From Ipomoea triloba (lineage: Eukaryota; Streptophyta; Magnoliopsida; Solanales; Convolvulaceae), in NCBI RefSeq assembly GCF_003576645.1, contig NC_044922.1, positions 2,350,119 to 2,414,118 on the forward strand: 64,000 bases of DNA, read 5' to 3'. Within the stretch, counting starts at the first letter, position 1; each line of letters opens with the position of its first letter. This document shows positions 46,728-58,545 of the stretch, one piece after another. Both the position numbers and the translations under genes were made by a program. The notes beneath the pieces are model-generated. The model was not told the origin of the DNA. It made no database searches and saw nothing but the letters and a program-made list of their open reading frames with translations.

Positions 46728-48181
46728 CAATATTTTTCCAGTTTGGGACTAAGCGAGGTCGAGTTAGTTAATTGGCCTAACCAGCCCAAACCCAAGCATC
46801 ACTCATCATGTATGCAAATGGGCCATACCCCAGTAAGCACCTTTTCCGAAGGTCCAAGCCCCCATCAATATTCAAGCAAATTATTTTAATTAACAAATCA
46901 ATGGCACATAACTTTATGCTTTAATTTACTTTGTCAGGAATATAAATCAATGATTTTCTAACTAATCTTTTCTCACCTTTTGTCTTTGGTGTGTACATGT
47001 TGATCCAACGAACATTCTTGAAAACATTCTGACATATAAGTTATTCCATAGGTTTATGGAGGATTTTAATTTTTAAAATGTATTTAGTTGGTAATTAAAC
47101 AATTAAGGGGTTCTTTTGTATAACATTCCCTGATTCATTCTCCATTGTTGTTGAGTAGAGGATCACTATTTCATAAGTAGAGCAACACCATATTCTTGTC
47201 TAGTAATATTACCTCCACATAGACAAATATAAGTTTGTGGAGAATATTTGAGTTAATAAATTAAAGCTAATCACATGTATTCATTAGTATTGTTGGGCGG
47301 TGGCTTGAAGGGTATAGTGCAACATTCTGTCATCAAAATGCAATATACCGATATTAACTATTATATATAAAGAAACAAAGTTGTGTATGCCGAAGTGTTA
47401 AGTGTTTAATCCTGATTTGTTATTATTTCTTATTTCAAGTCATCAAATTTTGCATATCAACCAAGTTAACCTATCTTTTGCGGCTCTACCATATAATACC
47501 AAATTCTTCTCAAGGAATCTAATGGATGGGTAGCTAGGGACTAGGGTTCTTAAAGGAGAAAGAATCAACACATATTTTATATATTAAGGTTAATTTAGTT
47601 TTGATTAAACAACAAAATTTCTCCTTCTCAGCTCCATTTGTTTTTAAAGTTCATGCATTTTATTCTCATGGTTACCAAACATGCACAACCTAGCTAGCTA
47701 AGATTCAACGTGGATCGGAGGTCAATTTTGTTCATTGATCTCACATGAAAGTATACCAGGAAAATCAAAATCCCTCGAATTGATCTACTAATCACAGAAA
47801 CGATCATAAATTCTACTAAAAGAGAAAGAATAAGAGTTTGAGTTTCGTGAGGGTAAGCTTTCACTCCCAGCATTTTTATTTTTATTGATTCATAGCTAGT
47901 TAGATATTTCCATAGCTAGTTAGATATTTCTCTCTTATTGATCGTAATAAGCTTTAAAATTCATTTAAGTGTAATGACATAGAGTTTGAGCACCCAATTA
48001 TGCATGGTAGTTTTTTTTTTAAATATATAATTATTTGGACATTTTTTTTCGTACGGAAGACACTTATATAGGTTTTTTTTTTTTTTTCCCTTGATAATAA
48101 TGCCATAATCTCTGAAGAAAAGTAGAATATTATAATTATATAAATTAATAAAATTGTTTCTAACGTATGTGCAAAGCAGAA

Positions 48182-48254
48182 GCCCGTCTAGCTCAGTTGG
48201 TAGAGCGCAAGGCTCTTAACCTTGTGGTCGTGGGTTCGAGCCCCACGGTGGGCG
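48182..48254 (+). tRNA. tRNA-Lys (anticodon CTT), second copy
   Basis: Identical to the gene at 46655-46727 except C to T in the D loop (CAGTTGGTAG). All stems are intact, and a longer T run (TTTTTTTT) follows. It lies in unit B of the segmental duplication. Confidence 0.97.
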
Positions 48255-50104
48255 TAATATTTTTTTTATCTTCTCAGGCTACGTGAGGTCCAGTTCCAAA
48301 ACCCAGCATCACTCATCATGTAGACAAATGGGCCAACGGCCCAACCCCCAAGCCCATCTTTATTCGTTAATCCTGTGACCAGTTATACGACGTCGTTCTT
48401 ATTTTGTTTTTTTTTTTTTACACACTCTCGTTGGGCTTACACATTGGTTAGAACTTAGAAGCACTGTATTTTTATCCTTATCCAGTGTCAATCTAGTAAA
48501 AGAGGGCTACTTGCGACGTCTAAAATTTTCTGCAATAGAATTGTGATTTTAACTTGAAAAGAAATTTTCTGAATATCTAATAATAATCACATTAGACTTC
48601 AACTAATTTAAATTCTTTCCATTCGAATTATAGACGGATCAATAAGCAAATTATTTTAATTAACAAATCAAGGCACACAACTTTATGCGTTAATTAACTT
48701 TGGCAGGAATCAATGATTTTATAACTAATCTTTCCCACCTTTTTGTCTTTGGTGTGTACATGCATGTTGATCCAACATTCTTGAAAACTTTTTGACATAA
48801 ATTATTCCCTAGGTTTATGGAGGATTTTCATTTTAAAATGTATTTAGTTGGTAATTAAACAATTAATTAAGGTTGTTTGGCCTTGCTTCTTATGTATAAC
48901 ATTCCCTGATTCATTCTCCATTATATTGTTATTGAGTAGAGGATCACTTTTTCATAATAAGTAGAGCAACATCATATTCTTGTCTAGTAATATTACTTCC
49001 ACATAGACACATATAAGTTTTGTGGAGAATATTTGAGTTAACAAATTAAAGCTAATCACATGTATTCATTAATATTGTTTTGGGCGGTAGTTTGGAGGGT
49101 ATAGTCTAGCATCCTGTATGTTATCAAAACGTGTTACTAACTGTTGTGCAAATATAAAGAAATAAAATTATGCTATGCCGAAGTGTTAAGCGATTGATCA
49201 TGACAAGTACAATGTTGTTATTTCTTATAAGTCATTAAATTTGGCCTACGGTAAGAGCGAACATCTAAAGATAGAGTTAGAGTAGGCAAATAAAAACTTT
49301 TCTGAACCACTAAGAAAGAAATGACCACCACACACGCACTTCAAAGAATTTTAAATATATATACGAATGAATGACTCATAAAAAAAAATAACGAACCAAA
49401 TATATTATTATATTGTAAGTGATAACCTAACATATCAACCTAGTTAATCTATCATTTTGATTCTCTACCATATAATACCAAAGTCTTCTTAAGGAATCTA
49501 ATGGAAGGGTAGCTAGGGTTCTTAAAAGAGAAAGAATCAACACATATTTTATATACTAAAGTTAATTTAGTTGCGATTAAACAACACAAATTCCCCTTCT
49601 CAGCTCCATTAGTTTTCAAAGTTCATGCATTTTATTCTTATGGTTACCAAACATGCACAACCTAGCTAGCTAAGATTCAAAGTGGGGGTCAATTTTGTTC
49701 ATTGATTCTCACATGGATGTATACAAGGAAAATCAAAATCTCTTGAGTTGATCTAGTAATCACAGAAGTAGTCATAAATTCTAAAAGAGAAAGAACAAGA
49801 GTTTGAATTCCGCGAGGGTAAATTTTCGATCCCAGCATTTTTATTTTTATTTTTTAAAACTCTGGATACTAAAATTTACTTGTCATAGTTATGAGTTCGG
49901 ATAGTATAGCTTGCTTGGAGCTGGTGAAATTCAACCATTTATATATATATAGCTGACTTTTGTGTTGTTGGAATAAGGAATTTAACTATGGAAAACCATT
50001 ATAAACACTTAGTGGAACTAAGCAAATGTTGTAATATAACACTACGGCCGTTGGTTTTGGAGTTCATGAGATTAATTAATTAATTAAGATAAGCACATCA
50101 TCAA

Positions 50105-50106
<2 letters not shown>

Positions 50107-50156
<50 letters not shown>
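50107..50156. repeat. (TA)n microsatellite
   Basis: An uninterrupted run of about 25 TA units. Confidence 0.95.
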
Positions 50157-50159
<3 letters not shown>

Positions 50160-50686
50160 AGTGATGGCTTGCCTTTTTGTCCCTCTGTATAGGGACAGTG
50201 GTTGTTGAAACTTAGTATGTATTATTTATCTAGATTAATTAGTTGCACAAGTATCTCTTTAATTAATTTTATGATATATATATCTAAAAACATAATAAGT
50301 CTCAATCAAGTTTATATCCTTGATTTATGTCACTGTTTTTGGATGCTAATAAATGTGTACATTTTACTTTAAATGTTGTACACTTCAATGTTATTAGACA
50401 AAATTGTCCCTACTACATTCTTGTTATACAAAACTACCACTACACCGTTAGTTTTAACTCCATCATTATTACCCTACACCTATATCTATCATATCTTTTT
50501 CCTATTATTTAATTGTCATTTTATTTAAATTATTAATTTCTATTTAATGGTTGATTATATTTTAATTAAATTTCTATGAATGGTAAATCATATATGTGTG
50601 TATGAAATACATATATTATTTGTGTATATATAATTTGAATTATACATTTTAATTATTTTTATTTATTAATATTTTAATATTGGGCA

Positions 50687-50720
50687 TAAGTTTTCGCGCA
50701 TCGCGCTTACAAAATACTAG
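50687..50720 (+). mobile_element. Helitron-like 3' terminus
   Basis: TTTTCGCGCATCGCGC forms a short GC hairpin, followed after about 10 nt by CTAG and then T. Plant Helitrons end in a hairpin plus CTRR and insert before T. The 5' end (TC after A) was not located, and no Rep/helicase sequence is present. Confidence 0.5.
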
Positions 50721-50789
50721 TGTATATATATATATGTTTTGTAAATTGTAATGTCTAATGAGACAACTGGGATATATTATCCCATCCAT

Positions 50790-50950
50790 TATGTTTAAAG
50801 CGGGCAAATTCTTTGTGCGCACTAGCATTTGGTCATGTCTGTTAAGTTATTGAGTCACCGTGATTTACATCCTTCCAAATGTTATATCGAGTCGGGGTGT
50901 GAGAGACCGGTTGGAGATTCAACCTCTTGGGGCAGAAGGGTATTCCCATC
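50790..50950. repeat. dispersed repeat shared with 15815-15985
   Basis: Blocks TTTGTGCGCACTAGCATTTG, GTCATGTCTGTTAAG, GAGTCACCGTGATTTACATC and GGTTGGAGATTCAACC occur in the same order as in the other copy. Confidence 0.5.
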
Positions 50951-51810
50951 ATCCATTTGCATTCTTCCAAAATATTCTTTAATAATACCATTACAAATTT
51001 GTTATTGGTAAAATAAATTTTACTGTTAACCCTAATATAAGTGGTAAATACAAGAATCTATCAAAGCCTCTATATATGAGATGTATATGTGGATTATACA
51101 CATCAAGTCCAGCCAACTAGCATTAAAAAATTCCTAGTAGTAGTAGTATCTAGTACTATACCCAGTGATTAATGGATGGGTGTCCCCAATTTGCTAATGA
51201 TTGATTGGACAAGACAGTTACTGTCTTGCCCCAAAAGATTTGGACCAAATTGCCCATGTGATAACCCATGTGAGACTCCCACATCCACCACACACCACAT
51301 CCTACATGGATGAGACCACATCGTACAAAGACTTACGTGGTCCTTAACCTAGTAACTTATATCTATATGTGTATGGAAAGGATATATATACACTACATTC
51401 ATGATATATGAATATTACATAGTCAATATCATGCATGTGGCCTTACACAGCCCCATAGAATCACCTGTCAAAACCTTAAAAAAGAAAGATACTTTCTATA
51501 CATGAATGCTTGAGAAGCAAAAAAGCTAGAATGGGAAAGGCCAGGAGACTAGGAGAGTTGGATGGGAATGTTAAAAAAAAATGACTCTTTTAATCTCTCC
51601 ATTACATGAGTTACTACTACCCTTGAAGTCTCGATCATAGTGTCAATTGAGTCATTTATTTATTTATAGGTAGGTTCAACCATTTAATGAGGTCATTGAT
51701 TTGATTCCTGAAATTAGGATTTCGTACGTTAAAAATTATTGCTAGTAACGAATGTATAACTTGTACTAATTGCATAGCAGCAAACGCTACGTTTGGATGG
51801 CCGCTGGATT

Positions 51811-52050
51811 GCAAATTATACTGTGGACCGCGCATCAAAATGACGTTGTTTTGATTAATGAAAACAGTCGCGCAACTGCAGTTCCCTTTCCGCGCAACTA
51901 CAGTATCAGTTCAACGCAACTGCAGTTCCAGACGGATGAAACGGCCTCCGTTCCGCGCAACTGTAGTTTCCTTCAAACACAACTGCAGTATCAATTCAAC
52001 ACAACTGCATTATCAGTCATGACCACAGTCCACGGTATAACAACTGCAGC
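51811..52050. mobile_element. 240-bp MULE-type MITE
   Basis: Left end GCAAATTATACTGTGGACC; right end, read inward, GTTGTTATACCGTGGACTG. Flanking CGCTGGATT (51802-51810) and AGCTGGATA (52051-52059) may be an imperfect 9-bp target duplication. The interior repeats AACTGCAGTATC-type units and TTCCGCGCAACT, shared with 39100-39440. Confidence 0.65.
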
Positions 52051-54364
52051 AGCTGGATAGTGGATTCGACCCAACAACCCTAAAGACTAAAAATATGTTA
52101 CATACTTTATTACGAACTTAGGGTCTAAACTTACACGTACAATGAGTAATAATTGATGGATTAAATCTATATACTCCATGATTATAATTGAAGACTAAAT
52201 ATACGTGTTTATTTTCCCGAAATATAATCACATGCCATTAAAACCATGTAGTTTTCAGTCTTTTTCATTGATAGTGTGACATTTTATCTCCATTTTCAGT
52301 CATTGTTAGCTCACATACAATTATTGGAGGATTATTGAAGGGTGAAGATAAGTTGATTTAATGATTGTACTAAGCAATAAGTCCGGAACTATCCAAGTGT
52401 CCTCTTTGAAAGTTTTGTCTAAGTATACTGTACTAGCTAGCTGACAGAAGATATATGAAAATTGCCTTTCGTCTAGTTCATATGTTGTGCATGATTTGGA
52501 TTTTATATATCCATGCATGTTATAAGAATTGATTTGTAGTTTTTGTTGGTGTACGCCTTGAGGGTCACGTTTAACATTTTTCTTAGTAGTATTGTTTAGG
52601 AAATAAAGCTACATATTCATTTTTTGTATAATAGTAAATGTTTGACCTGACGGACTTATTTTATCTCACTTTAGTGTACGGAATCATTTAATCGAGGGCT
52701 AAAATTTACTTTATTATTAGGCCGATCAGAAAAAACACAAAAATTAAAAGTCATGTCACATTTTTTTTTACAACTAATCCCCTATTACAGGTGTGAGTAG
52801 GCATGAAATAATGTATCTGTTAGTCATCGGATATTTGTCAAATAAGCACCTACGTACCTCCAGCTTCAACTGCACACACCAATATATCACTACGTCAAAA
52901 GTGAGTCTAGACTCCAGCATCAACTACACATACCAACGCTAAAAACTGTAGCTAGAGCCACACTTACCACTAGCTATATATTATATTACTGAAGACACAA
53001 TTTTATTTTATTTTTTTGAAAGCAAAAAGGCTAAGGTAGATTACTGCAAAAGGGCCGAAACAAAGTCAAGAGGGACAATTTTATTTAATTTCCTTATATT
53101 TGCGTAACCATTAGTACTACATTTCAATAATAGGATGCTGGACTCGACTCTCTAAGTGTCAGTCTAATACTATGAAAGAAAAATATTTCAAATATATTCT
53201 AGAGTTTGATTCTTAGTGAAATGGACTTGTGACATATATAATTGAGGGATTCCTTCATGTCACAATTTTGATGTAAACCAATGACAAGTCTATCTGTTGG
53301 TGCATGCATGTGCTTTAGCCTTTAGTACAACTACTATGTATACAATCAAGCTCCACGGGGACTGAATGGTCATTTTCCTAGTCCCCGAATATGTCTATCC
53401 GTGGACTGATCTTCACGTGCCCTACACGTGATCAAGTTGGCTAATTTTTGGTAAGTCACCCATTTAGCCATTTATAGCCAAATTTGATATGTACAATGTC
53501 GTACTGTTTAAATCACAATTAATAAATATGTGATGGCAATAAAATTTATAAAAATTTTTACGGTACTGGTAAACACCGCTGTATTTAAAAACTCAAAAAA
53601 ATCATTTCTGACCAATTTTTTGAAAAATAACTTCTTCTTTTTTTTGTTCCTCACTTGTACCATTGTAACTTTTCATTCCTTAATTATTTATGAATAATTT
53701 TTTTTTTTCAGTTCTATTATGATTAGGTTAATCAGGGATAGTGATTTTAATAAATATTTTTTTCAGTTCTTATTTTCTAAATGGGTGATTTTTTTTTTCA
53801 GTTCTATTATGCTGGGTCCACTTTTCCTCATAAATATGAACGTTACACAATCAATCCATAATGTCCAATATTAATAATACTTCGTAAATAATTGAAAGGT
53901 TAAAAAAGAAAATTAATGACCGAAAATTGATGACAATGTAATTGAAGGATAAAAGTTTTTTTTTTTTTTAAATAATTCAAGGAAAGTATCATTTTCTCTA
54001 TTTAATATACGTAACATCATACACATGAAAAATATATAAATAATTTAGTAATTTCCATCATATCCTCAAAGTTTCCTTCATGCAGAATATTGTAGACCTA
54101 AAGGCTAGCAAGTAGGGGCAAAAACCTAGAATAGACCCACAATATTCTAAAAAGAAAGAAGAGAAAAGAGTTTGCATGCTTGAATGCGACTTCAGCCTAT
54201 TCTCTTAACCCAGCATTTTTTTTTTCGACCAAAAATATCACTACCACCCTAATATTAATCCGAATCTACAGAATTTGACTCTTACTCAAGAGAAATTAAT
54301 TTGTTTAGATTTTAACTATATTCCTTTGATAAAATTACACTCTAAATATTACATTTTAACTTTT

Positions 54365-54370
<6 letters not shown>

Positions 54371-54417
<47 letters not shown>
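54371..54417. repeat. (AT)n microsatellite
   Basis: About 23 AT units directly abutting the fold-back element at 54421. Confidence 0.95.
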
Positions 54418-54420
<3 letters not shown>

Positions 54421-55017
54421 GAAAAAATGGTACATTTTTCCCTTGAATGATATGCTTATAGCATTTTTTTCCTCTAATATAAATTATTTGTTTTCGCATT
54501 AGCCTCCTCTGTTATTTAAAAGTGACAATTTTCTTCTCTCTTTTCATTTATTTTTTTCTCCAACAAATTATTATTTATATGTGAGAATCAAAATAAATGC
54601 AAAAATAAGCAAACATCATTTGTAAATATTATACGGAGTGATTATAATTTTAAGTTAATGCTTGTAATATTTTAATATTATAATTATAATTAATTACCAT
54701 TAATAAAATATTTGTGTTTAAATCTTGATTCTATTACTAGCATTATTAGCTTAAAATAATAATTATAACATTTGCAAATGATGTATGTTCTTTTTCGCAT
54801 TTATTATAATTCTCAATATAAGGAATAATTTGTTATAAAATAAAAATAAATGAAATACTTATTTTTAAGTATAAATAATGTGATTTTAACATAAGAGTAG
54901 GGAAAATTATTATCACTTTTAAAATAATTATGTGGGTTAATGTGAATACATGTATAATTTAGGAGGAAAAATGCTATAAACATATTGTTCAGAAGGAAAA
55001 AATAATGGAATTTTTCC
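54421..55017. mobile_element. 597-bp fold-back element with 9-bp target duplication
   Basis: Almost the whole element is one inverted repeat. GATATGCTTATAGCATTTTT near the left end pairs with the complement of AAAAATGCTATAAACATATT near the right, and inner blocks such as AAATAAATGCAAAAATAAGC pair with GTTCTTTTTCGCATTTATTA. TATATAATT lies at 54412-54420 and 55018-55026. No protein is encoded. Confidence 0.7.
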
Positions 55018-56852
55018 TATATAATTACAATATAGACCATTTTAATAACATGTTATTAACTTATGGTGGGGTTAACTAATTAGTTTATGAATAGTAAATG
55101 AATTTAAAAAATATTTTTTTTTGTAATAATGCTTTATATAATATTATTAAGATTGAACCCCTAAATTAATGACTCATCATCGCTCCTATCATAGAAATTA
55201 AGGGATGCACCTCAACTAGCCCACTTGCCACAACAAGGTTAAATCCTTAACTTCATTTTTTTGATTCTTAGTGCAATTTGAACCATGCACGTTGTAGTTG
55301 GTATCAAACAAAATTTATAAACTTATTTTGGGTTGGTTGGCAGTTGAGGTATACTCACTCAGTGACTATAGATAATATATTATTGATTTTATTAAGGTTA
55401 ATTTAAAAAATAAAAAAATTGGAAAATATAAAGTGTAGAATACACACACACATATATATTGTTATGTAAAAATCATAAAGGTGAGTGATTTATGCTTTCT
55501 AGTTTGACTAGCCACAAGTCATAACTGGTCTTTCAAGGGCTATTTTAATTTGACTATGAGCTTATACTATCAAATACCACGTTAAGAAATAAAGATTTGA
55601 GGTAAAATTATGGAGGGAAATATTGCTTTTAATTTGTTTAATTAGGCCAAGACATTTTTCTTTATGATCGATAATAATATTATGTTCTCTACAATATAAT
55701 ATGGGGGTGTTTGGTAAATAATAATTTTTAGTTGATTAGGTTAGTGGATTTGACTAATTGATAGTATTAACGGATTGTAGAAAGATGTTTAGTAAATATA
55801 TAGCTGTTCGTTGATAGCTGATTACATACAAAATGATTTTCTCAAAAAGCTTATGGAAAAAACTGTTTTGAGCAATTTTAGTGTTTTGGATTAATAAACT
55901 GTTACAAAAAGCTAATTAGTCAAATAATCATATGGGTTGTTTAACATCATTATGTTAGATCAAATATAGTTTAACATACATCATTATCTGACATCAAAAA
56001 GAATTGTAGCTTTTTTTTCATTGTAATTATTTATATATAAGCATTTCCCCATTTTTATGTTAATATTTATTTCATTTCATATAACATCATTATGTTAGAT
56101 CAACCATTCATTATAGAATAGAATATATCTTGTTACTATTTAACAACATTGTACGGCACAAATTAAAAACAAGCATTTATTATAGAATAGAATATATCTT
56201 GTTAATATTTTATAACGTTCATGTTGGACGGAAACTTTGAGGGTCGACTCCATTATTATACTATTAGAACATGACAGTGATTGTTATGCAAATATATATA
56301 AGAAAATAAGGATACGCTTTCGCTACTAGTTATAACTTTTGACGTGGTAATAAGTGACTAATCTTAACCGTTTATGACACATATGTCATATTTTAAAAAT
56401 AAAAATTGTTCACTATATTATCTTTTCGATTTTTTATTTTTACAAACTTCACAATTCGCACGTATTTAACTTTTAATTTTGACACATTTAATCCTCTAAT
56501 TTTAAAATAATTTTACTTTCGGTACGTCTAAAATGGTTAAAATTTTCTCAAAAGAATAGTTGTTAATTTCTTGAAATGTCTTTAAAGTATGAGTGAAATA
56601 GTTTTAGATATAGAGGGTAAGATGCCTACCTCATATCTAAAAGTCAACAACCAATATTGGAAAAAACTAAAATTAAAGTTTTTTTTCTAATAATGGTAAT
56701 ATCACACTATTTTATATAAGTTTGAACCTCAAACTTAATGTTCTCTTATTATTTTTACCTTAGATATATATTATTGGTGGAAGCGTTAAATTGCGGGATG
56801 TGTTTTAATTGTCTTACATGCCATCACATGTTTGCTAGCAAAGCAAAACTTA

Positions 56853-57149
56853 GAGCATCTCCAATAGTTATAGTTTTTGAGGAGGTTTTTTTTTTTTTTT
56901 TTTTTTTTCCAAATNAAAAAAAAAAAAAAAAATCAGTTTAATGCGCCCAACGGGTGCATATGGTGCACGCGCCCGACTAGGCGCCATAGTGCCACGATTG
57001 AGTAGCACTGTCTGTTTGTTCTGGTGGGGCCTACTTTTGGAGAAAAAAATTAGGTCTTACTGCAACCACTTCATTTCTTATCTCTCCTTTCCCTCATGTA
57101 AACACGGGAAGCTGCAAAAACCAGTCAAAGTCTCATATTGAGGATGCTC
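56853..57149. mobile_element. Tourist-like MITE (TTA target duplication), contains an N
   Basis: Starts GAGCATCTCCAATAG after TTA (56850-56852) and ends ATTGAGGATGCTC before TTA (57150-57152). The ends are inverted repeats of about 15 bp. The interior has a T run, the N at 56915 and an A run, probably a hairpin the assembler could not resolve, then GCGCCCAACGGGTGCATATG. It is related to 2600-2820. Confidence 0.7.
56915..56915. other. single N in homopolymer
   Basis: Sits between a T run and an A run inside the Tourist-like MITE. It marks an assembly join or an unresolved base. Confidence 0.9.
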
Positions 57150-57998
57150 TTATGAACTTATATTATTTTGGATTGATTAACTAGTTGACCTATATTCCAA
57201 AAGCACACTGTTTTATAAATGATGGGATGGAGATGAAAGTGGCAGGGAATTAAAACAAATCTTTTTTATTTTAAAGAACGTACTCGATATAGTTTACTAC
57301 CTACTAAACTACATCTTAATAAATCAATCTTGTGACACTTTTAAGAAAAGATATAATATAACAAAATTGAAAGTCGTTAATTATATTCTAACTACACCAA
57401 AACGGGACTGAAATTCTCGAGTACTAAAAAAGCCTTTTTTGACCAGTCATTTAAAAAATCTTTCATCACTATTATATCAACCACCTCTCAAATAAAAATA
57501 GTCATTAACACATACCACTTCTATTTGTAAAAAAAAAAAAAAAATGACACTTGGTCAAAAAATTACCACTAAACTACACCTTAATTAAACCATACCAAAA
57601 ACCCATCATATACTACAAAGTATTCTAGAAGTAGTAGTACAGTAGTAAAACCACAAGTATACATCAAATCAGCTGAGGTGAATTGAAGTGGAGTGTGGAC
57701 CAAATATATACTAGCCCCCCCTCCCCCACACCCACCCTCACCCCCACTACCCAACCAAGGGAATCAACGATGGCTACGTAAACATATTTTATAATATATA
57801 TATATATATTAACCAAAAAGCTTTAATTTTTCCCACAATATCTAGATTCTGTAGCTATACCAACTTAACCAAAAAAAAGCCTATATATAATATAATATAT
57901 AATATATATCTATATCTATCATGCATAATCTTTTTCATCCCACTTCCAAAGTATATTTCCCTTGTTTTATCTAATCTATTCCTATACACAATCACACC

Positions 57999-58006
57999 TA
58001 TAAATA
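57999..58006 (+). promoter_or_regulatory. TATA box of FPF1-like gene
   Basis: TATAAATA about 120 bp upstream of the ATG at 58127. A pyrimidine-rich leader (CCCTCAAACCCTCCTCTCC) follows, typical of a strongly expressed plant promoter. Confidence 0.65.
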
Positions 58007-58126
58007 CCCCTCAAACCCTCCTCTCCACTCCCACCACAACACAACACAATATTCATTCCCACTCCCTCTCATATCCATCAGATCTCACCTTCACATACAT
58101 TGAGTATTCCATACTAATTAACTAAG

Positions 58127-58450
58127 ATGTCGGGTGTTTGGATGTTCAACAACGGCGTTTTCCGGCTGGTGGAGAACCCGGCGGCGGAGCAAAGCGGCGG
58201 AAAGCCAAGAAAGGCGCTGGTGTACTTGCCGACGGGGCAGGCGGTGGGGTCATACCGGGCGTTAGAGGAGATTTTAACGGCGTTAGGGTGGGAGAGGTAT
58301 TATCACGGCGACCCGGACCTCTTTCAGTTCCACAGGGAATCTTCTATTGACCTTATTTCGCTTCCCAGGGACTTCAAGAAGTTTAACTCCGTTTATATGT
58401 ACGACATCGTCGTTAAAAACCCTAACTTCTTCCATGTCCGTGACATTTAA
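58127..58450 (+). CDS. FPF1: flowering-promoting factor 1-like protein
   Basis: A single-exon gene of 107 aa, matching the small (about 110 aa) FPF1/FLP family. It begins [18 protein letters not shown] and contains [57 protein letters not shown] and a terminal [11 protein letters not shown], all family hallmarks. The proteins lack known catalytic motifs. In Arabidopsis FPF1 modulates flowering time and growth linked to gibberellin; the biochemical role is unclear. There is no signal peptide or membrane segment. A good TATA box lies 120 bp upstream. The 3' untranslated region contains a 50-bp (TA)n tract at 58491-58543. Which paralogue this is cannot be decided. Confidence 0.96.
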   Translation: MSGVWMFNNGVFRLVENPAAEQSGGKPRKALVYLPTGQAVGSYRALEEILTALGWERYYHGDPDLFQFHRESSIDLISLPRDFKKFNSVYMYDIVVKNPNFFHVRDI

Positions 58451-58484
58451 TTTGAGAAGGATATATATATATATATTTGCCCAT

Positions 58485-58490
<6 letters not shown>

Positions 58491-58543
<53 letters not shown>
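58491..58543. repeat. (TA)n microsatellite in FPF1 3' region
   Basis: About 26 TA units starting 40 bp after the FPF1 stop codon, so probably transcribed in the 3' untranslated region. Confidence 0.95.

Positions 58544-58545
<2 letters not shown>

Larger units (their letters stand above)
46380..49860. repeat. tandem segmental duplication carrying tRNA-Lys
   Basis: Unit A (about 46380-47915) and unit B (about 47916-49860) align from TTTCTCTCTTATTG through the tRNA gene to the segment ending CCCAGCATTTTTATTTTTAT. Unit B has about 280 extra bp after its tRNA (about 48362-48643) and about 190 extra bp near 49240-49425. Flanks are diverged while the tRNA genes are almost identical, as expected if only the tRNAs are under selection. 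Confidence 0.85.
49861..57990. other. 8-kb gene-free AT-rich region
   Basis: No gene was recognised. It holds (TA)n tracts (50107-50156 and 54371-54417), a Helitron-like 3' end (50687-50720), a dispersed repeat (50790-50950), a MULE-type MITE (51811-52050), a 597-bp fold-back element (54421-55017), a Tourist-like MITE with an N (56853-57149), and the FPF1 promoter from about 57600. Confidence 0.6.

Noticed and set aside
55710..55930. possible hAT-type MITE starting GGGTGTTTGGTAAATA
   Set aside because: The left end is typical, but no matching right end or 8-bp duplication was found.
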